From: Streptomyces sp. VRA16 Mangrove soil
GTDB lineage: Bacteria; Actinomycetota; Actinomycetes; Streptomycetales; Streptomycetaceae
DNA: 64,000 bases
Assembly (NCBI RefSeq): GCF_017377775.1
Contig: NZ_JAFVLN010000020.1
Span: 62,001-126,000 of the forward strand
Direction of reading: 5' to 3'
Part shown: positions 43,886-52,076 of the stretch, in pieces
Numbering within the stretch: the first letter of the stretch is position 1
How the letters are laid out: each line of letters starts with the position of its first letter
The notes under the pieces: model-generated
The model's input: the letters and a program-made list of their open reading frames with translations, nothing else
Database searches by the model: none
Told to the model about the DNA's origin: nothing
Program-made: the position numbers and the translations under genes

Positions 43886-43943
43886 TGACAGATAACAGGT
43901 GACGGATGACAGATGACAGATATTGAAATCTGTCATCTGTCAT
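43886..43943 (+). promoter_or_regulatory. Long palindrome with heptad repeats upstream of the aldo/keto reductase
   Basis: ATGACAGATGACAGAT (43906-43921) and its exact reverse complement (43928-43943) flank a 6-base spacer. Upstream the left arm continues as degenerate heptads (CTGACAG, ATAACAG, GTGACGG) at 43885-43905. It lies 14 bases before the start codon and is a probable multi-site operator. Confidence 0.75.
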
Positions 43944-43957
43944 GTCATGGTGGAGGC

Positions 43958-44968
43958 ATGAACCTCCCCACTCGAAATCTCGGCACCACAGGACCCCGAA
44001 CCTCCGCCCTCGGCCTCGGCTGCATGGGCATGTCCGCGCTGTACGGAGACGCCGACAGGACCGAGTCCGTCGCGACGATCCACGCCGCCCTCGAAGCGGG
44101 CGTGACCCTCCTGGACACCGGCGACTTCTACGCCATGGGGCACAACGAGATGCTGATCGGCGAGGCCCTGCGCTCGGCACCGGCCGGGCTCAGGGAGAAC
44201 GCGCTGACCAGCGTGAAGTTCGGCGCCCTGCGCGACCCGGACGGCGGCTGGTCCGGGTACGACGGCCGTCCGGCCGCCGTGAAGAACTTCGTGGCGTACT
44301 CGCTGCAGCGGCTCGGCGTCGACCACATCGACGTCTACCGGATCGCCCGCATCGACCCCGACGTGCCGATCGAGGAGACCGTCGGCGCCATCGCCGAGCT
44401 GATCGAGAAGGGCCACGTCCGGCACATCGGCCTCTCGGAGGCGGGCGCGGAGACGATCCGCCGCGCCGCCGCCACCGCCCCCATCTCCGACCTCCAGATC
44501 GAGTACTCGCTCATCTCGCGCGGCATCGAGGAGTCGATCCTGCCGACCACCCGCGAGCTGGGCATCGGCATCACCGCGTACGGAGTGCTCTCGCGCGGCC
44601 TGATCTCCGGGCACTTCACCCGCGACCGGCAGCTCGCCGCGAACGACTTCCGGGCCTTCTCGCCGCGCTTCCAGGGCGAGAACCTCCAGCACAACCTGGA
44701 CCTCGTCGAGCGGCTCCGGAAGATCGCCGAGCAGAAGGGCGTGAGCGTCGCGCAGATCGCCATCGCCTGGGTGCTCGGCCGGGGCGAGGACATCGTGCCG
44801 CTGGTCGGCGCCCGCACCCGGGCCCGCCTGACCGAGGCGCTCGGCGCGCTCGACGTGACGCTGGACGACGCCGACCTGACCGCGATCGAGGAGGCCGTGC
44901 CCGCGGACGCCGCGGCGGGCGAGCGCTACCCGGCCGCGCAGATGGCACACCTCGACAGCGAGCGCTGA
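43958..44968 (+). CDS. Aldo/keto reductase
   Basis: A 336-residue (beta/alpha)8 NADPH-dependent reductase. The N-terminus RNLGTTGPRTSALGLGCMGMS and the catalytic residues D53, Y58 (LLDTGDFYAMGHNE) and K87 (TSVKFGAL) are clear. The usual fourth catalytic residue, the His of a YxxHR segment, is replaced in VYRIARIDPDVPIEE, a variant seen in part of the YakC-like group. ATG 43958 is chosen from family alignment, although its GGAGG is only one base away; other starts would fall in the palindrome. A TetR gene follows 24 bp downstream and may act on that palindrome. Confidence 0.87.
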   Translation: MNLPTRNLGTTGPRTSALGLGCMGMSALYGDADRTESVATIHAALEAGVTLLDTGDFYAMGHNEMLIGEALRSAPAGLRENALTSVKFGALRDPDGGWSGYDGRPAAVKNFVAYSLQRLGVDHIDVYRIARIDPDVPIEETVGAIAELIEKGHVRHIGLSEAGAETIRRAAATAPISDLQIEYSLISRGIEESILPTTRELGIGITAYGVLSRGLISGHFTRDRQLAANDFRAFSPRFQGENLQHNLDLVERLRKIAEQKGVSVAQIAIAWVLGRGEDIVPLVGARTRARLTEALGALDVTLDDADLTAIEEAVPADAAAGERYPAAQMAHLDSER

Positions 44969-44992
44969 TCAGCGCCGGGTACGGTCACTGAC

Positions 44993-45661
44993 ATGGCACC
45001 CCCACCGACCACCGAGGCCCTGACCCCCGAGCGCATCCTCGCCGCGACCGAGGACGTGCTGCGCCGGCACGGCGCCGCGAAGGCGACCGTCGTCGACGTG
45101 GCCCGCGCGCTCGGGGTCAGCCACGGCTCGGTGTACCGCCACTTCCGCACGAAGGCCGAGCTGCGCGGTGCGGTGACCAAGCGCTGGCTGGACCGGACCA
45201 CGGCGCTGCTCGACGACGTCGTCGCCGGTGACGAGGCCCCGCCCGCCAAGCTCGGGCACTGGCTCACGGCCCTCTTCGAGGCCAAGCGGCACAAGGCGGG
45301 CGACGACCCGGAGCTGTTCGCCACGTACACGGTCCTGACGGCGGAGAACAGCGACGTGGTCGACGCGCACATCGCCGAGCTCGTCGGACATCTCACCGCC
45401 ATCGTCCGACAGGGCGTGGACCAGGGCGCGTTCGAGGCCGCGGACGCCGCGGTGACGGCCCGTGCGATCTTCGAGGCCACGGCCCACTTCCACGACCCGG
45501 GCTACGCACCGCAGTGGTCACGGCCCGGCGCCCAGCAGGCGTTCGAGGCGGTCACGGCGCTGGTGCTGCGCGGCATCGAAGCACGCCAGGGCGCCGCTCC
45601 CGGCCCAACGGGCCGTGTCGCAACGGTGGTTGACAACTCCTGCCCGCGCCGCCAACCCTGA
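44993..45661 (+). CDS. TetR family transcriptional regulator
   Basis: A 222-residue TetR-type regulator. The helix-turn-helix is LTPERILAATEDVLRRHGAAKATVVDVARALGVSHGSVYRHFRTKAELRGAV, followed by a C-terminal domain of the TetR_C_7-like kind (ELFATYTVLTAENSDVVDAHIAELVGHLTAIV, IFEATAHFHDPGYAPQW). Located 24 bp after the aldo/keto reductase on the same strand, it is probably co-transcribed and a candidate for binding the long palindrome in front of that operon. Confidence 0.9.
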   Translation: MAPPPTTEALTPERILAATEDVLRRHGAAKATVVDVARALGVSHGSVYRHFRTKAELRGAVTKRWLDRTTALLDDVVAGDEAPPAKLGHWLTALFEAKRHKAGDDPELFATYTVLTAENSDVVDAHIAELVGHLTAIVRQGVDQGAFEAADAAVTARAIFEATAHFHDPGYAPQWSRPGAQQAFEAVTALVLRGIEARQGAAPGPTGRVATVVDNSCPRRQP

Positions 45662-45707
45662 CAGGAGCACGTCTGCGAACCGACCGCCGCCTCGGGAGGG
45701 ACAGGGC

Positions 45708-47051
45708 ATGACGCACCGGGCGAAGGCGGCGGCACCCGAGCGGTCCGCGGACCGCTACCCCACCCCCGCCGAAGTCGTCGCGTCGGCGCGGCAGTTGGCC
45801 GCCCGCTTCCCCGGCAGATGCCGGCTGCGCAGCATCGGGCTCTCGCGCGCGGGGCGGCCGATCCCGCTGCTCTCCGTGGGGCACGGGCCGCGGCACGTCC
45901 TCGTCGTCGCGGGCCCGCACCCGGACGAGCCGGTCGGCGGGGCGAGCGCACTGGCCCTCGCCCGGCGGGTGGCGTCCGGCGGGCACGGCTCACCCGCGAC
46001 CGATCCGGCGCGGGTCACCTGGGACATCGTGCTCTGCCTCGACCCGGACGGCGCCGCGCTGAGCGGGCCCGCGCCCGACGCCACCCCGGCCGGTTACTAC
46101 CGCACCGCGTTCCGCCCGGACGCCGCGCACCAGCCGGAGTGGGCGCCGATCGCCGGCGGGCCGCTGCCGGAGACCCGCGCCCTGCTCCGGCTGATCGACG
46201 AGGTGCGGCCGGTGCTCCAGTGCTCGCTGCACAGCACCGACGCGGGCGGCAGCTGGGTGCAGCTGACCCGTGAACTGCCGGGCCTGGCAGCCGAGTTCGC
46301 GGACAGTGCCGCGCGCCGCGGGATCCCCGTGCAGCACGGCACGTACGACGCGCCGCACTGGGACAACCCGGCCCCCGGGATCTTCGTGCTGCCCGCGCGT
46401 GACGCCGAGGGCCGCCTGCCGCGGGGCACGGACGACATCGGGCCGACGACCTGGTGCGCCCCGCAGGCGTACGGCGGGCTCACGGCGATCGTCGAAGTCC
46501 CCATCTGGGCCGCCGAGTCGGCGGCCGACCCGACTCCGCGCGCCGACACCGGGGAGGTGCTGCGCGCGCTGTCCCGGCTGGTGCGGGACGGGGGCGCGCG
46601 GGTGACCTCGGTGCTCGACAGGGCCGCCACGTTCCTGCCGTCCGGCGAGGACAGCGCGCCGCGCCGGGTCCTGGACTGGATGGCCGACGACCTCTTCGAG
46701 CGGGTCGCCGCTTCCTGGGAGCCGCCGGCGTGCGGGGGCGCCCCGCTGTCGACGGCGCAGCTCACCGCCCTGGAGATCGCGGGCCGCCGGCAGCCGCTGC
46801 GGGCGGCCGGGCTGCTGTTGCGGCTCCTCGACGCGTCACCGGATCCGGCCGCACCGGCGCTCCGCGCGGAGCTGGAGCATCTCTTCGGCACGTGGTGCGC
46901 GGAGTTCGAGAAGGTGCTGCTGCTGCGCCGGGTGCCGGTCGGCCGGCAGGTCGCCCATCAGGCCGGCACGGTGGTGGCGGCCGCCGCGTGCGCGCTCGGG
47001 GCGGGCCGTCAGGACCTGTCGCCGCCGGACGCCGGGTCCACCGTCGCCTGA
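45708..47051 (+). CDS. M14-family zinc carboxypeptidase-like protein
   Basis: A 447-residue metallopeptidase-like protein. The zinc site appears as H71-x2-E74 in VVAGPHPDEPVGG with the third ligand in LQCSLHSTDAGG; the catalytic glutamate is probably in GLTAIVEVPIW. These fit the M14 family (carboxypeptidase A or succinylglutamate desuccinylase-like). There is no signal peptide, so it may act inside the cell on a peptide or N-acyl amino acid. The C-terminal 100 residues are helical and of unknown function. ATG 45708 has GGGAGG upstream. Its 3' end overlaps the small opposite-strand gene at 47009 by 43 bases. Confidence 0.8.
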   Translation: MTHRAKAAAPERSADRYPTPAEVVASARQLAARFPGRCRLRSIGLSRAGRPIPLLSVGHGPRHVLVVAGPHPDEPVGGASALALARRVASGGHGSPATDPARVTWDIVLCLDPDGAALSGPAPDATPAGYYRTAFRPDAAHQPEWAPIAGGPLPETRALLRLIDEVRPVLQCSLHSTDAGGSWVQLTRELPGLAAEFADSAARRGIPVQHGTYDAPHWDNPAPGIFVLPARDAEGRLPRGTDDIGPTTWCAPQAYGGLTAIVEVPIWAAESAADPTPRADTGEVLRALSRLVRDGGARVTSVLDRAATFLPSGEDSAPRRVLDWMADDLFERVAASWEPPACGGAPLSTAQLTALEIAGRRQPLRAAGLLLRLLDASPDPAAPALRAELEHLFGTWCAEFEKVLLLRRVPVGRQVAHQAGTVVAAAACALGAGRQDLSPPDAGSTVA

Positions 47052-47227
47052 TGCTCCCGCTCCAGGTGCTCCTCCGCCTTGAGCCACGGCAGGAACCGGG
47101 CCGTTCTTCGCCAGCCGCACGTCTCACACGTCAACTGCCGCTGCACGCCCGCCTTTTCGACCCGCACGATGTGACTCCGCCCGTGCTGGTCCCAGCGGCT
47201 GACCCTGCTGTTCGTGATGTGAGGCAC
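47009..47227 (-). CDS. Small hypothetical protein with a CxxC pair
   Basis: A 72-residue basic protein from a GTG at 47227, with LTCETCGWRRTARFL, whose two Cys could be half of a zinc site or a dimeric zinc ribbon, and a helical charged tail (LKAEEHLEREHQ). The codon pattern is coding-like. No ribosome-binding site is obvious. It lies downstream of glyS beyond a strong terminator and overlaps the 3' end of the peptidase gene on the other strand. No known family is recognised, so this is a moderate-confidence gene. Confidence 0.5.
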   Translation of the reverse strand: MPHITNSRVSRWDQHGRSHIVRVEKAGVQRQLTCETCGWRRTARFLPWLKAEEHLEREHQATVDPASGGDRS

Positions 47228-47247
47228 AGCCGCAGTGTGCAGCAAAA

Positions 47248-47283
47248 GGCCCCGGCCCACCGCCGAAACGGTGGGCCGGGGCC
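47248..47283 (-). terminator. Terminator after glyS
   Basis: Perfect 15-bp stem GGCCCCGGCCCACCG / CGGTGGGCCGGGGCC with a 6-base loop, followed on the minus strand by TTTT. It starts 17 bases after the glyS stop and is a textbook intrinsic terminator. Confidence 0.9.
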
Positions 47284-47300
47284 TCATGCACGTACGGGCG

Positions 47301-48683
47301 TCAGCAGCCGACCAGGCGCGCGGCCAGGTAGCCCTCGATCTGGTCGAGGGAGACGCGCTCCTGCTTCATGGTGTCGCGCTCGCGCACCGTCACCGCGTTG
47401 TCGTCCAGGGTGTCGAAGTCGACGGTGACGCAGAACGGCGTACCGATCTCGTCCTGGCGGCGGTAGCGGCGGCCGATGGCGCCGGCGTCGTCGAAGTCGA
47501 TGTTCCAGTTCTGGCGCAGCGCGGCGGCCAGACCCTTCGCCTTCGGGGACAGCTCCGGGTTGCGGGACAGCGGCAGGACCGCGACCTTCACCGGGGCGAT
47601 GCGGTGGTCGAAGCGCATGACCGTGCGCTTCTCCATCTTGCCCTTGGCGTTCGGGGCCTCGTCCTCGAAGTACGAGTCGAGCATGAACGCCAGCATCGTG
47701 CGGCCGACACCGGCCGCGGGCTCGATGACGTACGGCGTGTAGCGCTCGCCCTTCTCCTGGTCGAAGTAGGAGAGGTCCTGGCCGGAAGCCTTGGAGTGGG
47801 CGGACAGGTCGTAGTCCGTGCGGTTGGCGACGCCCTCCAGCTCGCCCCACTCGCTGCCGCCGAAGCGGAAGCGGTACTCGATGTCAGCGGTGCGCTTCGA
47901 GTAGTGGGAGAGCTTCTCCTTCGGGTGCTCGAACCACCGCATGTTCTCCTCGCGCAGGCCGAGACCGGTGTACCAGTTCCAGCGCTGCTCCATCCAGTAC
48001 TCCTGCCACTTCTCGTCCTCGCCCGGCTTGACGAAGAACTCCATCTCCATCTGCTCGAACTCGCGGGTGCGGAAGATGAAGTTGCCGGGCGTGATCTCGT
48101 TGCGGAACGACTTGCCCATCTGGGCGATGCCGAACGGCGGCTTGCGGCGCGAAGTCGTCTGCACCTGCGAGAAGTTGGTGAAGATGCCCTGGGCGGTCTC
48201 GGGGCGCAGGTACGCGACGGAGCCGCTGTCCTGCGTCGGGCCGAGGTGCGTGGAGAGCAGACCCGAGAACTGCTTGGGCTCGGTGAAGGCGCCCTTGGTG
48301 CCGCAGTTCGGGCAGTTGATGTCCGCCAGGCCGTTCTCGGGAGCGCGGCCCTTCTTCTCCTCGTACGCCTCTTCCAGGTGGTCCGCGCGGAACCGCTTGT
48401 GACAGGAGGTGCACTCGGTGAGCGGGTCGGTGAACGTGGCGACGTGACCGGAGGCCTGCCAGACGTCGGTCGCCAGGATCACGGACGAGTCGAGACCCAC
48501 GACGTCCTCGCGCGAGGTGACCATGTAGCGCCACCACTGACGCTTGATGTTCTCCTTCAGCTCCACGCCCAGCGGACCGTAGTCCCAGGCGGCCTTCTGA
48601 CCGCCGTAGATCTCGCTGCAGGGGTAGACGAAGCCACGGCGCTTGCTGAGGCTGACGATGGTGTCGATCTTGTCGGCGGCCAC
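47301..48683 (-). CDS. glyS: Glycyl-tRNA synthetase (alpha2 type)
   Basis: It charges tRNA-Gly. The 460-residue protein is the single-chain dimeric class II type found in actinobacteria: RGFVYPCSEIYGGQKAAWDYGPLG at the N-terminus, a zinc-finger-like insertion (CTSCHKRF ... NCPNCGTKG), motif 2 region FRNEITPGNFIFRTREFEQMEMEFF, and motif 3 EPAAGVGRTMLAFMLDSYF, followed by a C-terminal anticodon-binding domain. Length matches. Divergent from the zinc uptake operon across a 166-bp region, with a strong terminator downstream. Confidence 0.97.
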   Translation of the reverse strand: MAADKIDTIVSLSKRRGFVYPCSEIYGGQKAAWDYGPLGVELKENIKRQWWRYMVTSREDVVGLDSSVILATDVWQASGHVATFTDPLTECTSCHKRFRADHLEEAYEEKKGRAPENGLADINCPNCGTKGAFTEPKQFSGLLSTHLGPTQDSGSVAYLRPETAQGIFTNFSQVQTTSRRKPPFGIAQMGKSFRNEITPGNFIFRTREFEQMEMEFFVKPGEDEKWQEYWMEQRWNWYTGLGLREENMRWFEHPKEKLSHYSKRTADIEYRFRFGGSEWGELEGVANRTDYDLSAHSKASGQDLSYFDQEKGERYTPYVIEPAAGVGRTMLAFMLDSYFEDEAPNAKGKMEKRTVMRFDHRIAPVKVAVLPLSRNPELSPKAKGLAAALRQNWNIDFDDAGAIGRRYRRQDEIGTPFCVTVDFDTLDDNAVTVRERDTMKQERVSLDQIEGYLAARLVGC

Positions 48684-48812
48684 GGTGCTCTCTTCATTAC
48701 GACGACGGTGAGCGCGCTGGATACGCGCTCCGGGAGCGAATGCTTCAGGTTACCGGCGGGGCCACCCCCCGAACCAAATCGGTTCTCGGCACAGAGCGGG
48801 ACGAAGGGCTTG

Positions 48813-48850
48813 TTGACAATCGTTTCCAGTTTTGTTGAAAATGACTGTCA
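48813..48850 (+). promoter_or_regulatory. znuA promoter with two Zur boxes
   Basis: TGACAATCGTTTCCA (48814-48828) and TGAAAATGACTGTCA (48836-48850) both resemble the Streptomyces Zur box TGAAAATGATTTTCA. TTGACA (48813-48818) is a perfect -35 and GAAAAT (48837-48842, 18-bp spacer) a weak -10, so Zur would block polymerase. Transcription would start at or next to the ATG at 48850. Confidence 0.8.
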
Positions 48851-49827
48851 TGAACGAAAGCCGCGCCCCCCGCGCCCTCCGTCCCCGGCGCCTCATACCC
48901 GTCGCCGCCGTCACCGCGCTCGGTCTCGGCGCCCTGACCGCGTGCGGCAGCTCCGCCGCGGACGCCAAGGGGAGCGACGGCAAGCTGGACGTCGTCGCGT
49001 CGTTCTATCCGATGCAGTACCTCGCCGAGCAGATCGGCGGCGACCACGTCAGCGTCACGAACCTGACGCAGCCCGGCCAGGAGCCGCACGACCTGGAAGT
49101 CAGCGCCAAGCAGCGCGCCCAGCTCGAAGAGGCCGACGTCGCCCTCTACCTGAAGAACCTCCAGCCCTCCGTCGACGAGGCGATCGGCCAGTCCGGCATC
49201 GGCACGAAGATCGACGCGGCGTCCCTGACCTCCCTGGAGAAGCACGGCACCGAGGTCGGCGGGCACGCCGAGGAGCACGACGACCACGACCACGGCGACG
49301 AGGCGTCCGCCGACCCGCACATCTGGCTCGACCCGGTGAAGTACGCCGAGGTCGCCGAGGGCGTCGGCAAGGCCCTGGAGAAGGCGGACCCGGACCACGC
49401 GGCGGACTACAAGAAGAACACCGCGGCCCTGGTCGGGGAGCTGAACCAGCTCGACAAGAAGTACGCGGAGGGCCTGAAGAACTCCACCTCGAAGGTCTTC
49501 ATCACCACCCACGCCGCCTTCGGCTACCTCGCCGAGCGCTACGGCCTCACCGAGGAGGCCATCAGCGGCCTCGACCCGGAGAGCGAGCCCAGCGCCGCGC
49601 GCGTCAAGGACCTCCAGAAGATGGCGAAGGCCGACGGTGTGACGACCGTCTTCTACGAGACCCTCGTCAGCGACAAGACGGCCAAGACCCTCGCGAACGA
49701 CGCGGGCCTGAAGACGGCCGTGCTCGACCCGCTGGAGGGCATCACCGACCAGTCCAAGGGTGACGACTACATGCAGGTCATGGAGTCGAACCTGACGGCA
49801 CTCCAGAAGGCGCTCGGCGCCAAGTGA
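48850..49827 (+). CDS. znuA: Zinc ABC transporter substrate-binding lipoprotein
   Basis: A 325-residue metal-binding lipoprotein. The signal peptide ends in the lipobox LTAC, anchoring it to the membrane exterior. The mature part has the cluster A-I fold with zinc-site histidines in PGQEPHDLE, ADPHIWLD and FITTHAAFGYLAERYG, and a His/Asp-rich loop (GHAEEHDDHDHGDE) typical of zinc-specific ZnuA proteins. Start: ATG at 48850 fits a leaderless message from the Zur-controlled promoter; an ATG at 48841 is an alternative. First gene of znuA-znuC-znuB. Confidence 0.93.
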   Translation: MNESRAPRALRPRRLIPVAAVTALGLGALTACGSSAADAKGSDGKLDVVASFYPMQYLAEQIGGDHVSVTNLTQPGQEPHDLEVSAKQRAQLEEADVALYLKNLQPSVDEAIGQSGIGTKIDAASLTSLEKHGTEVGGHAEEHDDHDHGDEASADPHIWLDPVKYAEVAEGVGKALEKADPDHAADYKKNTAALVGELNQLDKKYAEGLKNSTSKVFITTHAAFGYLAERYGLTEEAISGLDPESEPSAARVKDLQKMAKADGVTTVFYETLVSDKTAKTLANDAGLKTAVLDPLEGITDQSKGDDYMQVMESNLTALQKALGAK

Positions 49828-49844
49828 CGAAGGGGGACGGCGCC

Positions 49845-50609
49845 ATGGGCGAACCGGTCATCACTCTGCGCGGGGTCACCGCCGAACTGGGCTCGCGGCC
49901 CGTGCTGCGCGGCATCGACGTGACCGTGCACCGCGGCGAGGTCGTCGCCCTGCTCGGCGCGAACGGCTCCGGCAAGTCGACCGCGATCCGCACCATCGTC
50001 GGGCAGGTGCCGGTGAGCGGCGGCGAGATCGAGCTGTTCGGCACGCCCAGGCGCCGGTTCCGGCAGTGGTCGCGGGTGGGGTACGTGCCGCAACGCACGA
50101 CCGCCGCGGGCGGCGTGCCCGCGACGGTGGCCGAGGTCGTCTCCTCCGGGCGGCTGTCCCGGGCCCGCTTCGGGATCCTGCGCAAGGCCGACCGGGCCGC
50201 GGTGACCCGCGCCCTGGAACTGGTCGGGATGGCCGACCGGGCCAAGGACTCGGTCGACGCGCTCTCCGGGGGCCAGCACCAGCGGGTGCTGATCGCCCGC
50301 GCACTGGCCGCCGAACCCGAACTGCTGATCATGGACGAGCCGATGGCGGGCGTGGACCTGGCGAGCCAGGAAGTGCTGGCCGCGACCCTGCGCGAGCAGG
50401 TCGCCGCGGGCACCACCGTCCTCCTCGTGCTGCACGAACTCGGCCCGCTGGAACCGCTGATCGACCGGGCGGTCGTCCTGCGCGACGGCTGCGTGCTGCA
50501 CGACGGCCCGCCCCCGGAGGCGGTCGGCCAGCACGCGCTGCCCGGCCACGACCACGTACACCCGCATGCGGCCGACGCCACCCCGCTCCGCACGGGCCTG
50601 CTGAGCTGA
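49845..50609 (+). CDS. znuC: Zinc ABC transporter ATPase
   Basis: A 254-residue ABC ATPase with Walker A LLGANGSGKSTAIRT, a Q-loop (VGYVPQR), the signature DALSGGQHQRVLIARAL, Walker B LLIMDEPMAGVD and the H-loop LLVLHELG. The C-terminal tail is His-rich (GHDHVHPHA), common in zinc systems. ATG 49845 with AAGGGGG upstream is preferred; a GTG at 49824 overlapping the znuA stop is the alternative. It energises zinc uptake with ZnuA and ZnuB. Confidence 0.93.
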   Translation: MGEPVITLRGVTAELGSRPVLRGIDVTVHRGEVVALLGANGSGKSTAIRTIVGQVPVSGGEIELFGTPRRRFRQWSRVGYVPQRTTAAGGVPATVAEVVSSGRLSRARFGILRKADRAAVTRALELVGMADRAKDSVDALSGGQHQRVLIARALAAEPELLIMDEPMAGVDLASQEVLAATLREQVAAGTTVLLVLHELGPLEPLIDRAVVLRDGCVLHDGPPPEAVGQHALPGHDHVHPHAADATPLRTGLLS

Positions 50610-50625
50610 GGAACTGGAATCGATC

Positions 50626-51519
50626 ATGGAAATCCTGAGCTACGACTTCATGCGGCGGGCGCTGCTCGCGGCCGTCCTCGTCGGCATCACCGCGCCCGCG
50701 ATCGGCATCTACCTGGTGCAGCGCCGGCAGGCCCTGCTCGGCGACGGCATCGGCCACGTGGCGATGACGGGCGTGGGCCTCGGCTTCCTCACGAACTCCT
50801 CGCCGATCTGGATGGCGACGGTCGTCTCCGTGCTCGGCGCGGTCGCGATGGAGCTGATCCGCTGGTTCAGCAGGACGCGGGGCGACATCGCGCTCGCCAT
50901 GCTCTTCTACGGCGGTATGGCCGGCGGCGTCATGCTGACCAGCCTCGCCGACGGCTCGACGGGCAATCTGCACTCGTATCTGTTCGGTTCGCTGGCCACG
51001 GTGGCGCCGGAGGACGTGTGGGCCATCAGCCTGCTCGCGGCCTTCGTCGTGCTGGTGACGGTGGGCCTGCGCCGGCAGCTGTTCGCGGTCAGCCAGGACG
51101 AGGAGTTCGCCCGGGTCACGGGCCTGCCGGTGCGGATGCTCAATCTGCTGGTCGCGGTGACCGCGGCGCTGACGGTCTCCGTCGCCATGCGCGTCGTGGG
51201 CCTGCTCCTGGTCTCCGCGCTGATGGTGGTGCCGGTGGCGGCGGCGCAGCAGCTGACCCGCAGCTTCAAGGCGACGTTCGTGATCGCGGTCGCGATCGGC
51301 GTGGCCGTGACGCTCGGCGGGACCGTGACGTCGTACTACCAGGACGTGCCGCCCGGCGCGACGATCGTGCTGTTCACCATCGCCGCGTTCATCGCGCTGA
51401 CGCTGGCCGCGACCCCGCTGGCCCGGCGCCGGGCCAGGGCAGCGGCGGCGGGGTCCGGTGATCCCGCGGAATGCACGATCCCGGGACAGCAGGCGTCGAC
51501 CGCCCCGGTTCAGGGATGA
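50626..51519 (+). CDS. znuB: Zinc ABC transporter permease
   Basis: A 297-residue ABC-3 family permease with seven to eight transmembrane segments, for example MRRALLAAVLVGITAPAIGIYLVQRRQALLGDGIGHVAMTG at the start, and the cytoplasmic loop region around FAVSQDEEFARVTGLPVRMLNLL. It is separated from znuC by 16 bp and followed 67 bp later by zur, so znuACB-zur is probably one regulatory unit under zinc repression. Confidence 0.94.
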   Translation: MEILSYDFMRRALLAAVLVGITAPAIGIYLVQRRQALLGDGIGHVAMTGVGLGFLTNSSPIWMATVVSVLGAVAMELIRWFSRTRGDIALAMLFYGGMAGGVMLTSLADGSTGNLHSYLFGSLATVAPEDVWAISLLAAFVVLVTVGLRRQLFAVSQDEEFARVTGLPVRMLNLLVAVTAALTVSVAMRVVGLLLVSALMVVPVAAAQQLTRSFKATFVIAVAIGVAVTLGGTVTSYYQDVPPGATIVLFTIAAFIALTLAATPLARRRARAAAAGSGDPAECTIPGQQASTAPVQG

Positions 51520-51586
51520 CCCCGTCATGACGTCGCCTGGCACAATGGCGGCGGTACGAAGGTGGCAGGCAGGTGAGGAGGAACCC

Positions 51587-52000
51587 GTGGCAGCCCCGGT
51601 TCGAGGCAGGTCGACCCGCCAGCGCGCGGCCGTGGCGGCGGCGCTCGACGCGGTGGACGAGTTCCGCAGCGCCCAGGAACTGCACGACGTGCTCAAGCAC
51701 AAGGGCGACTCCGTCGGCCTGACCACGGTCTACCGCACCCTCCAGTCCCTCGCCGACGCGGGCGAGGTCGACGTCCTGCGCACGTCGGAGGGCGAGGCGG
51801 TGTACCGCCGCTGCTCGACCGGCGACCACCACCATCACCTGGTCTGCCGCGTCTGCGGCAAGGCCGTCGAGGTCGAGGGCCCGGCGGTGGAGAAGTGGGC
51901 CGAGGCGATCGCCACCGAGCACGGCTACGTGAACGTGGCCCACACGGTGGAGATCTTCGGCACCTGCGCCGAGTGCGCGTCCGCCGGCCCGGGCGCCTGA
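51587..52000 (+). CDS. zur: Zinc uptake regulator (Fur family)
   Basis: A 137-residue Fur-family repressor. The DNA-binding part is TRQRAAVAAALDAVDEFRSAQELHDVLKHKGDSVGLTTVYRTLQSLADAGEVD; the metal-binding parts are STGDHHHHLVCRVCGKAVEVEGP and the C-terminal GTCAECA, giving the structural CxxC...CxxC zinc site and the regulatory HHHH cluster. GTG 51587 has AGGAGG 5 bases upstream and gives the known Zur length; the longer frame upstream is rejected. It should bind the two boxes at 48814-48850 in its zinc form. Confidence 0.94.
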   Translation: MAAPVRGRSTRQRAAVAAALDAVDEFRSAQELHDVLKHKGDSVGLTTVYRTLQSLADAGEVDVLRTSEGEAVYRRCSTGDHHHHLVCRVCGKAVEVEGPAVEKWAEAIATEHGYVNVAHTVEIFGTCAECASAGPGA

Positions 52001-52035
52001 CGGGTCCCGTCGCCGGGTGCGGGCCGCGTACGCCC

Positions 52036-52071
52036 CGCACCCGCACCCGCACCCGCACCCGCACCCGCACC
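52036..52071 (+). repeat. Hexanucleotide microsatellite (CGCACC)6
   Basis: Six perfect copies of CGCACC between the convergent zur and YcxB-like genes, starting 36 bases after the zur stop and ending 6 bases before the opposite stop. It is non-coding and likely length-variable. Confidence 0.95.
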
Positions 52072-52076
52072 CGCGG

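Noticed and set aside
43913..44968. Start of the aldo/keto reductase at the ATG inside the palindrome
   Set aside because: It would add 15 residues encoded by the operator repeat that do not occur in the family.
48684..48812. T-box riboswitch before glyS
   Set aside because: The leader is too short, and no T-box sequence or specifier-loop layout was recognised; only two small inverted repeats are seen.
52036..52074. CRISPR or REP array at the CGCACC repeats
   Set aside because: Six-base units without spacers; a microsatellite, not a CRISPR.
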